A stretch of 51,313 bases of DNA. Source: Verrucomicrobia bacterium UBA3841 (GTDB lineage: Bacteria > Verrucomicrobiota > Kiritimatiellia > RFP12 > UBA1067). Below, one piece after another: positions 1 to 8,095 of this stretch. Both the position numbers and the translations under genes were made by a program. The stretch spans positions 16,531 through 67,843 of the forward strand of contig DGHT01000015.1 of assembly GCA_002392765.1 (NCBI GenBank), in the 5' to 3' direction. A model generated the notes under the pieces. That model worked only from the letters and a program-made list of their open reading frames with translations, searched no databases and was not told where the DNA came from. Positions within the stretch are counted from its first letter, which is position 1; each line of letters opens with the position of its first letter.

Positions 1-59
1 CCGCGCCGGCCGCCGAACCCGCGCCTGCGGCAGAGCCCGCGCCTGCGGCGGTCGAGTGA
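1..59 (+). CDS. 3' end of a Pro/Ala/Glu-rich protein (partial)
   Basis: The frame starting at base 3 reads through APAAEPAPAAE-type repeats and stops at TGA 57-59; the rest of the gene lies outside the window. The tail closely resembles the C-terminal repeats of the TPR protein at 1353-2297, so it is probably a flexible linker or wall-spanning segment of another envelope protein. A strong hairpin terminator follows within 20 bases, which supports this as a real gene end. The function of the missing part cannot be judged. Confidence 0.6.
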   Translation, partial: APAAEPAPAAEPAPAAVE

Positions 60-76
60 AAGAAACGTACAGCGGC

Positions 77-116
77 AGGATGCCGGAATTTTTCCGGCAT
101 CCTCTGCAATCTTTTC
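77..116 (+). terminator. Rho-independent terminator
   Basis: A perfect 12-bp stem (77-88 with 92-103) closes a TTT loop and is followed by a T-rich run (111-118). It separates the upstream partial gene from the pcnB promoter. Confidence 0.85.
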
Positions 117-146
117 TTGATTTTGCAGGGGTGTAAATAGTATAAT
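117..146 (+). promoter_or_regulatory. sigma70-type promoter of pcnB
   Basis: TTGATT at 117-122, an 18-nt spacer, and TATAAT at 141-146. Only 7 nt separate the -10 box from the pcnB ATG at 154 and no Shine-Dalgarno sequence is present, so the transcript is predicted to be leaderless. Confidence 0.7.
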
Positions 147-153
147 AGACAAA

Positions 154-1350
154 ATGTTTTCGTTTTTCAAGAAAAAGACCGCTGAACCTGTTGTCTACAA
201 ACGACAGGATCATTGCATTTCCCGCAAGAACATCGATCCCGACGCTTTGAAGGTTCTCTACCGGCTTTCGTCGCTTGGCTACACGGCATATCTTGTAGGC
301 GGCGGCGTTCGCGACCTGCTTCTTGGGCGCACGCCGAAGGATTTCGACGTCGGGACGTCCGCGCGCCCCAACGAAGTGCGCAATGCATTCAGGAACTGTT
401 TTCTCATCGGACGCCGCTTCCGCCTGGCGCAAGTGAGATTTCCGGGAAAGGTCATAGAGACCGCCACCTTCCGCCGCAGTTCGCAGTCGGTCGGGGAAAT
501 CATCGAGCGCGCCGGTGAAGGGCCTTTGGAAGACAATACGTTCGGAACGCCCGAGACGGACGCCTACCGCCGCGATTTCACCGTCAACGGACTTTTCTAC
601 GACATCAAGGACTTCAGCGTAATCGACTATGTCGGCGGGATGAAGGATTTGCAGCGCGGAATAATCCGTTCCATCGGAGATCCCGCCATAAGATTCCAGG
701 AAGATCCCGTGCGCATGATGCGCGCGATAAAGTTTTCATCAAGACTTGGCTTCAAGATAGAGCGCGGCACGCTCTCGGCGATGAAAAAATACCATTCCTG
801 CATACTGACCGCGTCGATACCGCGCGTGTGCGAGGAGGTGTACAGGCTTTTCACCTACGGACATTCGAAAGACGCTTTCTTCCAGATGTGGGAATGTTCG
901 CTTTTGCGCGATCTCATGCCGGAACTCTCCGCGTCGATCGACGCCACGGGCGGCAAACGCAGTCCGGTCTGGAAACATCTCGCCGGACTCGACGATTACG
1001 ACAGAATGATGGCTTCCAAGGGATTCGAACCTTCGAACGGACTCAGAACCGCCGTCTTGCTGACGTGTCTCTACAGGGAGTCGGGCAGGGACGGAGCGGG
1101 CAGAAAAGTAGCGCAGACGATGCTCTCGCATCTCAAAATCCCGAAAGCCGTGTATTTCACGGCGGCGCTGCTGCTGGAAAGCGCCAAGAGGCTTTCGACG
1201 CCGCCCGCCAGGAACAAGGCGCGCTTCATACACAACCGCGATTTTCTCGATGCGCTCGACTACAACAGGATAATCATGCGCAGCGAGGGGCAGAACGAGG
1301 ACGTTCTGGACAAATGGGCCGATTTTTACGAAGAGAAAGGAAACATATAA
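154..1350 (+). CDS. pcnB: Poly(A) polymerase I-type nucleotidyltransferase
   Basis: Class II nucleotidyltransferase of the PcnB/CCA-adding family, 398 aa. PcnB adds 3' poly(A) tails that mark RNA for decay. Seen: the ISRKNIDPDALKVLYRL lead-in typical of PcnB rather than CCA enzymes, the LVGGGVRDLLLG loop at about residues 47-58, the metal-binding D63-x-D65 pair in KDFDV, an IGRRFRLAQV segment near 85-94, and RRDFTVNGL near 140. It is somewhat shorter than the E. coli protein (about 465 aa), mainly at the C-terminus. The start at 154 sits 7 nt after a TATAAT box. The next gene begins 2 nt after its stop, so the two are co-transcribed. A CCA-adding role cannot be excluded from sequence alone, but the motifs favour PcnB. 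Confidence 0.88.
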   Translation: MFSFFKKKTAEPVVYKRQDHCISRKNIDPDALKVLYRLSSLGYTAYLVGGGVRDLLLGRTPKDFDVGTSARPNEVRNAFRNCFLIGRRFRLAQVRFPGKVIETATFRRSSQSVGEIIERAGEGPLEDNTFGTPETDAYRRDFTVNGLFYDIKDFSVIDYVGGMKDLQRGIIRSIGDPAIRFQEDPVRMMRAIKFSSRLGFKIERGTLSAMKKYHSCILTASIPRVCEEVYRLFTYGHSKDAFFQMWECSLLRDLMPELSASIDATGGKRSPVWKHLAGLDDYDRMMASKGFEPSNGLRTAVLLTCLYRESGRDGAGRKVAQTMLSHLKIPKAVYFTAALLLESAKRLSTPPARNKARFIHNRDFLDALDYNRIIMRSEGQNEDVLDKWADFYEEKGNI

Positions 1351-1352
1351 AC

Positions 1353-2297
1353 ATGAAAATACCAGAAGAACTTCTTCCCGTTATCGAGTGGTGGGAAAAA
1401 GACGGCAAGAAAACACTCGCGATAGCAGCAGTCGCCGGTGTGGCGGCGTTGGCTTGGTGGTCGTGGAAGGTGCACCGCGAATCCCAGCGCGAGGCCGGAG
1501 CGGCCGCTTTCGTCTCGGCGTCTTCGGTCGAGGAACTGCAGAACGCGGTCGGGAGCTACGCAAGCACGGAAAGCGCCAAGATGCTGAATCTCAAACTCGC
1601 AGCGGCGCTTTTTGACAGAGGAGCCGACGGCGACTGCGAGAGCGCGCTCGAAATCTACGAGAAGCTGATCTCCGAAGGCGGAGTCGCCGGAGGGTACGAC
1701 GACATCCCCGTCATCGGCAGGGCGGAATGTCTGGAAGCCCTCGGAAGGTACGACGAGGCTGTCGCAGCGTATTCGGGATATCTTTCGTCAAAGAGCGAAG
1801 GATCGCTCGTGCTCGAAGCCAATCTTGGATACGCGAGATGTCTGGCCCAGACCGGCAAGCGCGATGAAGCCGTCGCGTATCTCGAGGAACTCAAGAAAAC
1901 GCGCAAGGACGATTCCGAGAGGATAGATGCGACGATCGATATCGCCAAGCGCTGGGTGAAGCGCGATACTCCGCTCGCCATGTTCGACGAAACGGCGTCC
2001 GCGACTGCTGAAACCGCTCCTGCCGCCGTGACTCCTTCGGATGAAAAAGTGAAAATCGACCTTTCGCCTGTCGCAACTCCGGCTCCTGTCGTTGAGCCCG
2101 CCCCGGCGGCCGAACCCGTCCCCGCTCCTGTAGCGGAACCCGCCCCGGCGGCCGAGCCCGCTCCCGCACCTGTTGCGGAATCAGCTCCTGTCGCCGAGCC
2201 CGCTCCCGCTCCGGTTGCCGAGCCCGCTCCGGCGGCGGAGTCCGCCCCGGCTCCGGCGCCTGCCGCGGAACCGGCGTCGACGCCTGCCGAGAACTGA
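1353..2297 (+). CDS. Membrane-anchored TPR protein with Pro/Ala-rich tail (YfgM-like)
   Basis: 314 aa. The start at 1353 follows pcnB by 2 nt, with GAAAGG about 12 nt upstream. A short cytoplasmic N-terminus precedes one transmembrane helix at about residues 21-37 (TLAIAAVAGVAALAWWSW), then helical tetratricopeptide-type repeats to about residue 205 (for example CLEALGRYDEAVAAYSGYL and CLAQTGKRDEAVAYL). This layout matches the YfgM/TPR_21 family, which works at the Sec translocon in the periplasm. From about residue 235 the protein is AEPAPAP-type repeat, probably extended and flexible, resembling the gene ending at base 59. The YfgM link rests on layout and is tentative. Confidence 0.75.
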   Translation: MKIPEELLPVIEWWEKDGKKTLAIAAVAGVAALAWWSWKVHRESQREAGAAAFVSASSVEELQNAVGSYASTESAKMLNLKLAAALFDRGADGDCESALEIYEKLISEGGVAGGYDDIPVIGRAECLEALGRYDEAVAAYSGYLSSKSEGSLVLEANLGYARCLAQTGKRDEAVAYLEELKKTRKDDSERIDATIDIAKRWVKRDTPLAMFDETASATAETAPAAVTPSDEKVKIDLSPVATPAPVVEPAPAAEPVPAPVAEPAPAAEPAPAPVAESAPVAEPAPAPVAEPAPAAESAPAPAPAAEPASTPAEN

Positions 2298-2303
2298 TGG
2301 TTT

Positions 2304-3122
2304 ATGACCGTATCCAGAGAACCAGCCTGGGATGACGCGCCCAGATCGCGTTTGCACGGCGCCGCGCGCCGTGTATGCGCTTTTTTGTCGTCACTGGGCT
2401 GGTCCTCCAAGATTCTGGTTTCGTCCTTCGGATTCTTCCCTGCGGTCGTATGCCGCAGCGGGGGACGAGCGGATCTGTTCCGCCAGCTTTATTCCACGGG
2501 AATCAGAACGCTCCCGGTAGTCACGATCGTTTCTCTGTTCATGGGAATGATTCTCGCGCTCCAGGTCGGACTTGAGCTTCGCCGCTTCAACCAGGAGATT
2601 TATCTTGGCGCGGCGGTCATGATATCGCTGATCAGGGAAATGGGGCCGTTCAGCTGCGGAATGTGTCTGGCCGCATGCGTAGGTTCGGCGATCGCGGCGG
2701 AACTGGGGACGATGAAAGTGAACGACGAAATCGCCGCGCTCGAAATAATGTCCATCCCGCCCGTGCGCTATCTCGCCGCACCGAGGATTCTCGCTCTCAT
2801 GCTGATGGCGCCGCTGCTTTCCTTCTACTGCTGCATAATCGGCGCGATGGGAGGCGGAGTCGTGGGCGTCACGCAGCTTGGCGTCGATTTCAGCCAGTAC
2901 ATGTCGAGCGCCATTGGCGTGTGCGACCTCAAAGATCTTTACGTCGGTCTTCTTAAATCGCTCGTATTCGGCGTGGTGATCGGGACGGTTTCCGTCTGCC
3001 AGGGATTCGCCGCGGAACTCGGCGCGACGGGCGTCGGCAAGTCAACCCAACGGAGCGTTATCGTCAGTTTCCTGCTGATATTGATGTTCGGCTACATGGT
3101 GACAAGGATATGCTACAGGTGA
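2304..3122 (+). CDS. mlaE: MlaE/YrbE-family ABC transporter permease
   Basis: 272 aa inner-membrane permease of the MlaFEDB-type phospholipid transporter that moves lipids between the inner and outer membranes. Seen: several hydrophobic helices from about residue 65 to the C-terminus and the hallmark region GSAIAAELGTMKVNDEIAALE followed by PPVRYLAAPRILA, diagnostic of the MlaE family. The ATPase gene follows 9 nt after the stop and the MCE protein overlaps that gene, the standard mlaE-F-D order. The first ~45 residues are less typical and could be an N-terminal extension. Confidence 0.93.
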   Translation: MTVSREPAWDDAPRSRLHGAARRVCAFLSSLGWSSKILVSSFGFFPAVVCRSGGRADLFRQLYSTGIRTLPVVTIVSLFMGMILALQVGLELRRFNQEIYLGAAVMISLIREMGPFSCGMCLAACVGSAIAAELGTMKVNDEIAALEIMSIPPVRYLAAPRILALMLMAPLLSFYCCIIGAMGGGVVGVTQLGVDFSQYMSSAIGVCDLKDLYVGLLKSLVFGVVIGTVSVCQGFAAELGATGVGKSTQRSVIVSFLLILMFGYMVTRICYR

Positions 3123-3131
3123 GGTGAGGCC

Positions 3132-3872
3132 ATGGCGATAGTCGAATTCAGAAACGTAGTGAAGAAGTTCGGCGGCGCGCCCGTGCTGGACGGAGTGGAT
3201 TTTTCCGTCGAAAAGGGCGAGATACTCTGCATTGTGGGCCCGTCGGGAACCGGAAAGTCGGTTACGCTCAAGCATATCGTGAGGCTGCTCACTCCGACTT
3301 CGGGGCAGGTGTTCGTCGACGGCAGCGACGTGGCCGCCTGCGACGAACGCACGCTCGTCTCCATAAGGCGCAGGGTCGGTTATCTTTTCCAGAGCGGAGC
3401 GCTCCTCGCGTGGATGACGGTCAGGGACAATGTCGCGCTTCCGCTGAGGGAAACGACCGATATCGATGAAGACGAGATATCGAAACGCGTCGACGCCGCC
3501 CTCGAGTCCGTCGATCTGCTCGCGGCGGCGGATAAATTCCCGTCCGAGATTTCCGGCGGAATGCAGAAGCGCGCGGGGCTCGCGCGCGCTATCGTGAGGG
3601 AATCCGACATCATACTCTACGACGAGCCTACGAGCGGACTCGACCCGGTCACGTCGATAACGATCCACCGTCTGATAAAGAAGCTCAACCAGACGCTGGG
3701 AATGACGTCGATCGTGGTTACGCACGACCTTCAGGGCGCGCTCCAGTTCGCGCACAGGATTCTGCTGCTGCGCAACGGCAAGGTCGCCGAATGTTCGACT
3801 CCGGCGGAGTTCTTGAACTCGCAAAACAGGGACGTACGCGAATTCATCGCGGCAATGAAAGGTGAGATGTAA
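3132..3872 (+). CDS. mlaF: MlaF-family ABC transporter ATPase
   Basis: 246 aa cytoplasmic ATPase that powers the MlaE permease. Seen: Walker A GPSGTGKS at residues 36-43, Q-loop region LFQSGALLAWMTVRDN, signature SGGMQKRAGLARA near 140, Walker B IILYDEPTSGLDP near 160-172, and the switch histidine in VVTHDL. The FQSGALL and SGGMQKR variants are typical of the Mla/Ttg2A family. GAGGTGAGG lies just upstream of the ATG. Its TAA shares one base with the next ATG (TAATG at 3870-3874), so translation is probably coupled to mlaD. Confidence 0.95.
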   Translation: MAIVEFRNVVKKFGGAPVLDGVDFSVEKGEILCIVGPSGTGKSVTLKHIVRLLTPTSGQVFVDGSDVAACDERTLVSIRRRVGYLFQSGALLAWMTVRDNVALPLRETTDIDEDEISKRVDAALESVDLLAAADKFPSEISGGMQKRAGLARAIVRESDIILYDEPTSGLDPVTSITIHRLIKKLNQTLGMTSIVVTHDLQGALQFAHRILLLRNGKVAECSTPAEFLNSQNRDVREFIAAMKGEM

Positions 3873-4948
3873 TGGCCTCTAAAAACAAAGATGCTTTTTC
3901 CGAAGCGATAGTCGGCGTGTTCATGATCGCCGTGCTCTCCCTGCTGGTCTATTTCACGATAATCATCTCCGGCGTGGACGTGCTGCAGGGGCGCAAGAAA
4001 GTCGACGCCACCGTCGTGTTCAAGGATGTCGGCGGACTCAAGGACCACGACAACGTGATGTACCGCGGAACCAAAGTGGGCACGATCGACAAGATCGACC
4101 TCGGTCCGGACGAGCTTAAGGTTACGATGGAGATAGACAAGAACGTCGTTCTTCGCGAAACATGCCGCATATCCGTGTGCAGTCTGTCGATGCTGGGCGG
4201 CAACTATCTTCTTCTTGAAGAGGGCGAGGGGGCGGAGCTTCCCCTCGAAACGACCGTTTTCAAAGGCGAGACGCCCACCGACTGGATGCGCGATCTTTCG
4301 TCCATCGCAAAGAACATCAACGAGCTTACGTCCGGCGAAGAGCTTAAATCGATAGTCGAAGATTTCAGCGCCACGGCGAAGAACCTGCGTTCGACTACCG
4401 GGCGCATCGAGCGCGGCGAAGGGACGGTCGGCAGGCTTCTGTCGAACGACGACACGGTCTACAATGATCTCAAGACCGTCATGACGAACCTGGCCGCCGT
4501 CACGACGAACATCAAGGAGGGGCGCGGAACGGTAGGAAAACTCCTTTCAGACGACGACACGGTGTACAACGATCTCAAGAGCACCCTCGCTTCCGCGAGC
4601 GAAGTCGCCGCGCGCCTCAAGGATGGAGAAGGGTTTCTCGGACGCCTCCTCGCGAAAGACGATCCGATATACGGCGAAATCGACGCGGCCGTCAAATCAT
4701 TCCGCAAGGCAAGCGAATCGTTCGACGCGAAAGAGGCGATGGAAGGCGCGGAGAAGCTTCTGGACAGCCTCAACAGCGTCGCGTCAAAAATCGAACGCGG
4801 CGAAGGGACCATCGGAAAGCTTGTAAACGAAGACGAACTCTACAACGAGATCAACTCCCTCGCGAAGGACGTGAGGCAGGTTCTCGACAATTTCCGCGAT
4901 ACGACGCCGGTCTCGACGTTCGGGTCGCTCATCACAGGCGGTCTGTAA
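3872..4948 (+). CDS. mlaD: MlaD-family MCE lipid-binding protein
   Basis: 358 aa. An N-terminal transmembrane helix (about residues 11-34) is followed by one MCE domain (about 42-125, with VVFKDVGGLKDHDNVMYRGTKVG), which forms the periplasmic lipid channel ring on MlaE. The C-terminal half contains three or four repeats around ERGEGTVGRLLSNDDTVYNDL, probably helical, seen in longer MCE proteins. It overlaps mlaF and the following gene by one base each, which ties that peptidase to the operon. No mlaB or mlaC homologue is visible. Confidence 0.92.
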   Translation: MASKNKDAFSEAIVGVFMIAVLSLLVYFTIIISGVDVLQGRKKVDATVVFKDVGGLKDHDNVMYRGTKVGTIDKIDLGPDELKVTMEIDKNVVLRETCRISVCSLSMLGGNYLLLEEGEGAELPLETTVFKGETPTDWMRDLSSIAKNINELTSGEELKSIVEDFSATAKNLRSTTGRIERGEGTVGRLLSNDDTVYNDLKTVMTNLAAVTTNIKEGRGTVGKLLSDDDTVYNDLKSTLASASEVAARLKDGEGFLGRLLAKDDPIYGEIDAAVKSFRKASESFDAKEAMEGAEKLLDSLNSVASKIERGEGTIGKLVNEDELYNEINSLAKDVRQVLDNFRDTTPVSTFGSLITGGL

Positions 4949-6393
4949 TGCTTTTAGCGGCCCTGTCAAGTCTGTTCTTCGCTTTCCCGCGGCCTCTCGA
5001 AATGCCGCGCGCCGAGGCTTATTACGTCTACGGCGACGTTCCGCATCTCGAGGACAGATACGACGAACTCGATCTCTGGACGTCGCACGCCGTCGCGGGG
5101 CGCTGGGAAGACGGAGACGGACGGGTGTTTTCGCTTTCCAGGCTCGATACCGCAGCGCCGAGGTTCGCCGGCCCCACTCTCACCCGCGCGAAATACGCCG
5201 ACGGAGAAGTGCGCCTTTCCGTTTCGGACAAGGACTCCGGCCTGCGCATGGAGGCCGCCGCGATGCTCTCGCCCGTCCCTCTGGCGGAAAAGCCCGAGCC
5301 TCCCAGACACGAAATCCGGGGCATGAAGTCCGTCCTGTATCTGCACGGCACGAACGATACGTGTCTCGTATGCGCATTTCTCCCGGAGAATTCGCCGCTC
5401 TGGTATCTTGCGACTTGGGAACTCGCTCCCGAGGATGAGATGGACGTCGCCGTAGAGAATTTCGAAGCTGGCGTGCTTGCGGAGTGGGACGAACTCGACT
5501 TGCCGTCGGAAAAGAATATCGAAGAAAAATACCGCAGGCGGGAACGCGGAAAACCCCGGGACGGCGGGCGGCGTAAAGACGCGGCGCTCGCAAGGGAAAG
5601 GGAACTGTTCGCGGCGGATCTCTCCGCGAGCGTCACGAATTACGCTGGGTGGCATTTCACGCCTGCCGGCGGATTCGCGATCGTCGACGATCTCCCGCGC
5701 GGCGGCGATTTCGTAAGGACCCTCACCAACGAACTCGGGAACGCGTACGCGCGGTATGCAGCCACGGTTCCCTCGCCGCTGTCTGGATCGAACACGCTTT
5801 CCGTGGCGCGGATATACAAAAACCGCGACGAATATCTCGCGGCTCTTGAAATCGACGGCACGGAGGGGCTCGAATGGAGCGCCGCGTACTGGGACAAGTC
5901 CCGCCGCGAACTTGTCGCACATCTTCCGCAGGACGGCGAGAAGGAGCTTCTCAAGACGTTCAGACACGAGGCGTTCCACCAGTATCTTTCCTACGCCTGC
6001 TCGATGATGACCGCCGCGCCGTGGATAAACGAAGGCTACGCCCAGTACTTCGAGGACGCAAGCGACGGCGAATGGGGTATTGACGTCGATATCGACGCGG
6101 CGGCGGAGATGCTCCCTGCGGTCATGGCGATGGACTACGGAGAGTTCTACGCGGGGACGGATGCGGACAGGCGTCTCAAGTACCGCATGGCATGGTCGAT
6201 CGCGTGGTTCCTGGAAAACGGCGCGGACGACGTAAGGTTCCGCCCGTTCGCCGAAGTAAAGCGCAAATACGTCGAAACGCTTCTCAAGACCCAGGACATG
6301 CAGCTCGCGACATTCGAGGCGTTCGGGTCCCCCGACAATTTCCGGCTGTTCACGGCCGAGTGGAAAAAATACTGGAAAGAAAGGAATGGTTGA
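4948..6393 (+). CDS. Putative exported HExxH zinc metallopeptidase
   Basis: 481 aa. The start shares a base with the mlaD stop. A hydrophobic stretch at the N-terminus (MLLAALSSLFFAFP) looks like a signal peptide. The C-terminal domain carries H340-E-A-F-H344 and, 18 residues later, E362 in WINEGYAQYFE. This HExxH plus NEG..(E) pattern is that of gluzincin-type peptidases and recalls DUF1570-like proteins. Residues about 25-260 match nothing I recognise. Being last in an mla operon suggests work on an envelope protein, but the substrate is unknown. It overlaps ilvD by 8 nt. Confidence 0.7.
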   Translation: MLLAALSSLFFAFPRPLEMPRAEAYYVYGDVPHLEDRYDELDLWTSHAVAGRWEDGDGRVFSLSRLDTAAPRFAGPTLTRAKYADGEVRLSVSDKDSGLRMEAAAMLSPVPLAEKPEPPRHEIRGMKSVLYLHGTNDTCLVCAFLPENSPLWYLATWELAPEDEMDVAVENFEAGVLAEWDELDLPSEKNIEEKYRRRERGKPRDGGRRKDAALARERELFAADLSASVTNYAGWHFTPAGGFAIVDDLPRGGDFVRTLTNELGNAYARYAATVPSPLSGSNTLSVARIYKNRDEYLAALEIDGTEGLEWSAAYWDKSRRELVAHLPQDGEKELLKTFRHEAFHQYLSYACSMMTAAPWINEGYAQYFEDASDGEWGIDVDIDAAAEMLPAVMAMDYGEFYAGTDADRRLKYRMAWSIAWFLENGADDVRFRPFAEVKRKYVETLLKTQDMQLATFEAFGSPDNFRLFTAEWKKYWKERNG

Positions 6394-8065
6394 CACCATG
6401 GTGTCCGACAAGATAAAATCCGGCAAGGAAAGGGCTCCGCACAGGAGTCTCCTTTACGCGACCGGCATGAAGAGCGCCGATATGAAAAAGCCGTTCATAG
6501 GCATCTGCAACAGCTATGAAAGTTTCGTTCCCGGACACTGCCATCTTTCCGGCGTAGGGCAGCTGCTCAAGAAATTCATAACAGAAGCCGGCGGCGTGCC
6601 GATGGAGTTCAACACGATTGCCGTGTGCGACGGCATCGCGATGGGGCACGACGGAATGAAATACTCTCTTCCCTCGCGCGAACTCATCGCCGATTCCGTG
6701 GAGACGATCGCCAAGGCGCATTGCTTCGACGCGATGATATGCGTCCCGAACTGCGACAAGATCGTCCCCGGAATGCTTCTGGGCGCATTGAGGACCGGGA
6801 TCCCGGTCATCTTCGCGTCAGGCGGCCCGATGGCCGCGGGAAAGCATCCGAAGACCGGTGCGGACAGCGATCTCAATTCCGTTTTCGAGGCGGTCGGCGC
6901 GGAATCCGTCGGCAAGATCACCGAAGCCGATCTCGCAAAGATCGAACGCACGAGCTGCCCCGGCTGCGGAAGCTGCTCGGGGATGTTCACCGCGAATTCG
7001 ATGAACTGCCTCTACGAGGCGCTGGGACTGGCGCTTCCGGGCAACGGCACCATCCTCGCGGTCGATCCCGGACGCATCGAGCATTTCAGGCGTTCGGCGA
7101 AAGCGATCGTGCGGATGGCGAAAGCGGGCGGACCTCTCCCGCGCGATCTCGTCACGAAGGAATCCCTCGACAACGCCATCACTCTCGACATGGCGATGGG
7201 CGGCTCCACGAACACCGTCCTCCACACTCTCGCGATCGCGCGCCAGGCGGGCGTCGATTTTTCGCTCGAGAGGATGAACGAACTTTCGGCGAGAACGCCG
7301 TACATCTGCAAGCTGGCGCCGTCCGGACACTACCACATCGGCGATCTCGACAAGGCGGGCGGCGTGATGGCGATACTGAAGCGCCTGGATCCGTCGCTTC
7401 TCCATCTCGACGCGCCGACGGTGTCCGGGAAGACGCTTGGCGCGCAGATAAAGGCGGCGAAGATACGCGACGACGACGTAATCCGCAAACTGGACAGCGC
7501 CTATTCCAAGGACGGCGGTCTTGCGGTCCTCTGGGGCAATCTCGCCAAGGACGGAGCCGTCGTCAAGAAGGGCGGCGTCGCGCCGTCCATGATGAAATTC
7601 ACGGGCAAGGCGATCTGTTTCGATTCCCAGGAGGAGGCGTGCGCCGGAATCCTTGCGGGGAAAGTGAAACCTGGCCACGTAGTTGTGATCCGCTACGAAG
7701 GTCCGCGCGGCGGACCCGGCATGCAGGAGATGCTCGCTCCGACTTCCTACATCATCGGACAGGGACTCGGCGAATCGGTTGCGCTGATAACGGACGGAAG
7801 ATTCTCGGGCGCGACCCACGGAGCGTGCGTCGGACACGTCTCGCCGGAAGCGGCGGAAGGCGGTATGATCGGTCTTCTGCGCGACGGCGACGAGATAGAA
7901 ATCGACATACCTTCGAGGAAGATCGAAGCGCACGTTGCGGCGAAAGAGATCGCAAAACGCCGCAAGGCCGCTCCGGAATGGAAGCCCAGAATCCGGCAGG
8001 GATGGCTGTCGCGCTACGCGCGTCTTGTCGGGAACGCTTCGACGGGCGCATCGCTTATTTGTTAA
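6386..8065 (+). CDS. ilvD: Dihydroxy-acid dehydratase
   Basis: 559 aa, full length for the family. IlvD converts 2,3-dihydroxy-isovalerate and its methyl homologue to the 2-keto acids of valine and isoleucine synthesis, using an Fe-S cluster. Seen: NSYESFVPGHCHL, VCDGIAMGHDGMKYSLPSRE, the PNCDKIVPGM cysteine, CPGCGSCSGMFTANSM, GGSTNTVLH, and GPRGGPGMQEML with GRFSGAT near the end. The start may be 6386 or the ATG at 6398; spacing to GAAAGG does not decide it. No other branched-chain genes are adjacent. Confidence 0.95.
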   Translation: MVDTMVSDKIKSGKERAPHRSLLYATGMKSADMKKPFIGICNSYESFVPGHCHLSGVGQLLKKFITEAGGVPMEFNTIAVCDGIAMGHDGMKYSLPSRELIADSVETIAKAHCFDAMICVPNCDKIVPGMLLGALRTGIPVIFASGGPMAAGKHPKTGADSDLNSVFEAVGAESVGKITEADLAKIERTSCPGCGSCSGMFTANSMNCLYEALGLALPGNGTILAVDPGRIEHFRRSAKAIVRMAKAGGPLPRDLVTKESLDNAITLDMAMGGSTNTVLHTLAIARQAGVDFSLERMNELSARTPYICKLAPSGHYHIGDLDKAGGVMAILKRLDPSLLHLDAPTVSGKTLGAQIKAAKIRDDDVIRKLDSAYSKDGGLAVLWGNLAKDGAVVKKGGVAPSMMKFTGKAICFDSQEEACAGILAGKVKPGHVVVIRYEGPRGGPGMQEMLAPTSYIIGQGLGESVALITDGRFSGATHGACVGHVSPEAAEGGMIGLLRDGDEIEIDIPSRKIEAHVAAKEIAKRRKAAPEWKPRIRQGWLSRYARLVGNASTGASLIC

Positions 8066-8087
8066 AATCCGCGAAATTTGATATAAT
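8059..8087 (+). promoter_or_regulatory. Extended -10 promoter for the 8096 gene
   Basis: TTGTTA at 8059-8064, 17 nt, then TATAAT at 8082-8087 preceded by TGA (extended -10). It overlaps the end of ilvD. The start codon lies 8 nt after the -10 box, so the message is probably leaderless. Confidence 0.72.
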
Positions 8088-8095
8088 CTTACGCA

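Noticed and set aside
828..1352. N-terminal extension of the TPR protein
   Set aside because: The stretch runs through pcnB in another frame; ATG 1353 gives a clean membrane anchor.
1655..2410. 251-codon open frame on the minus strand, Gly/Ala/Ser-rich
   Set aside because: It is the reverse reading of the Pro/Ala-rich repeats of the TPR gene; low complexity and no start site.
4966..6426. 486-codon minus-strand open frame
   Set aside because: Shadow of the zinc peptidase gene, Arg-rich and without motifs.
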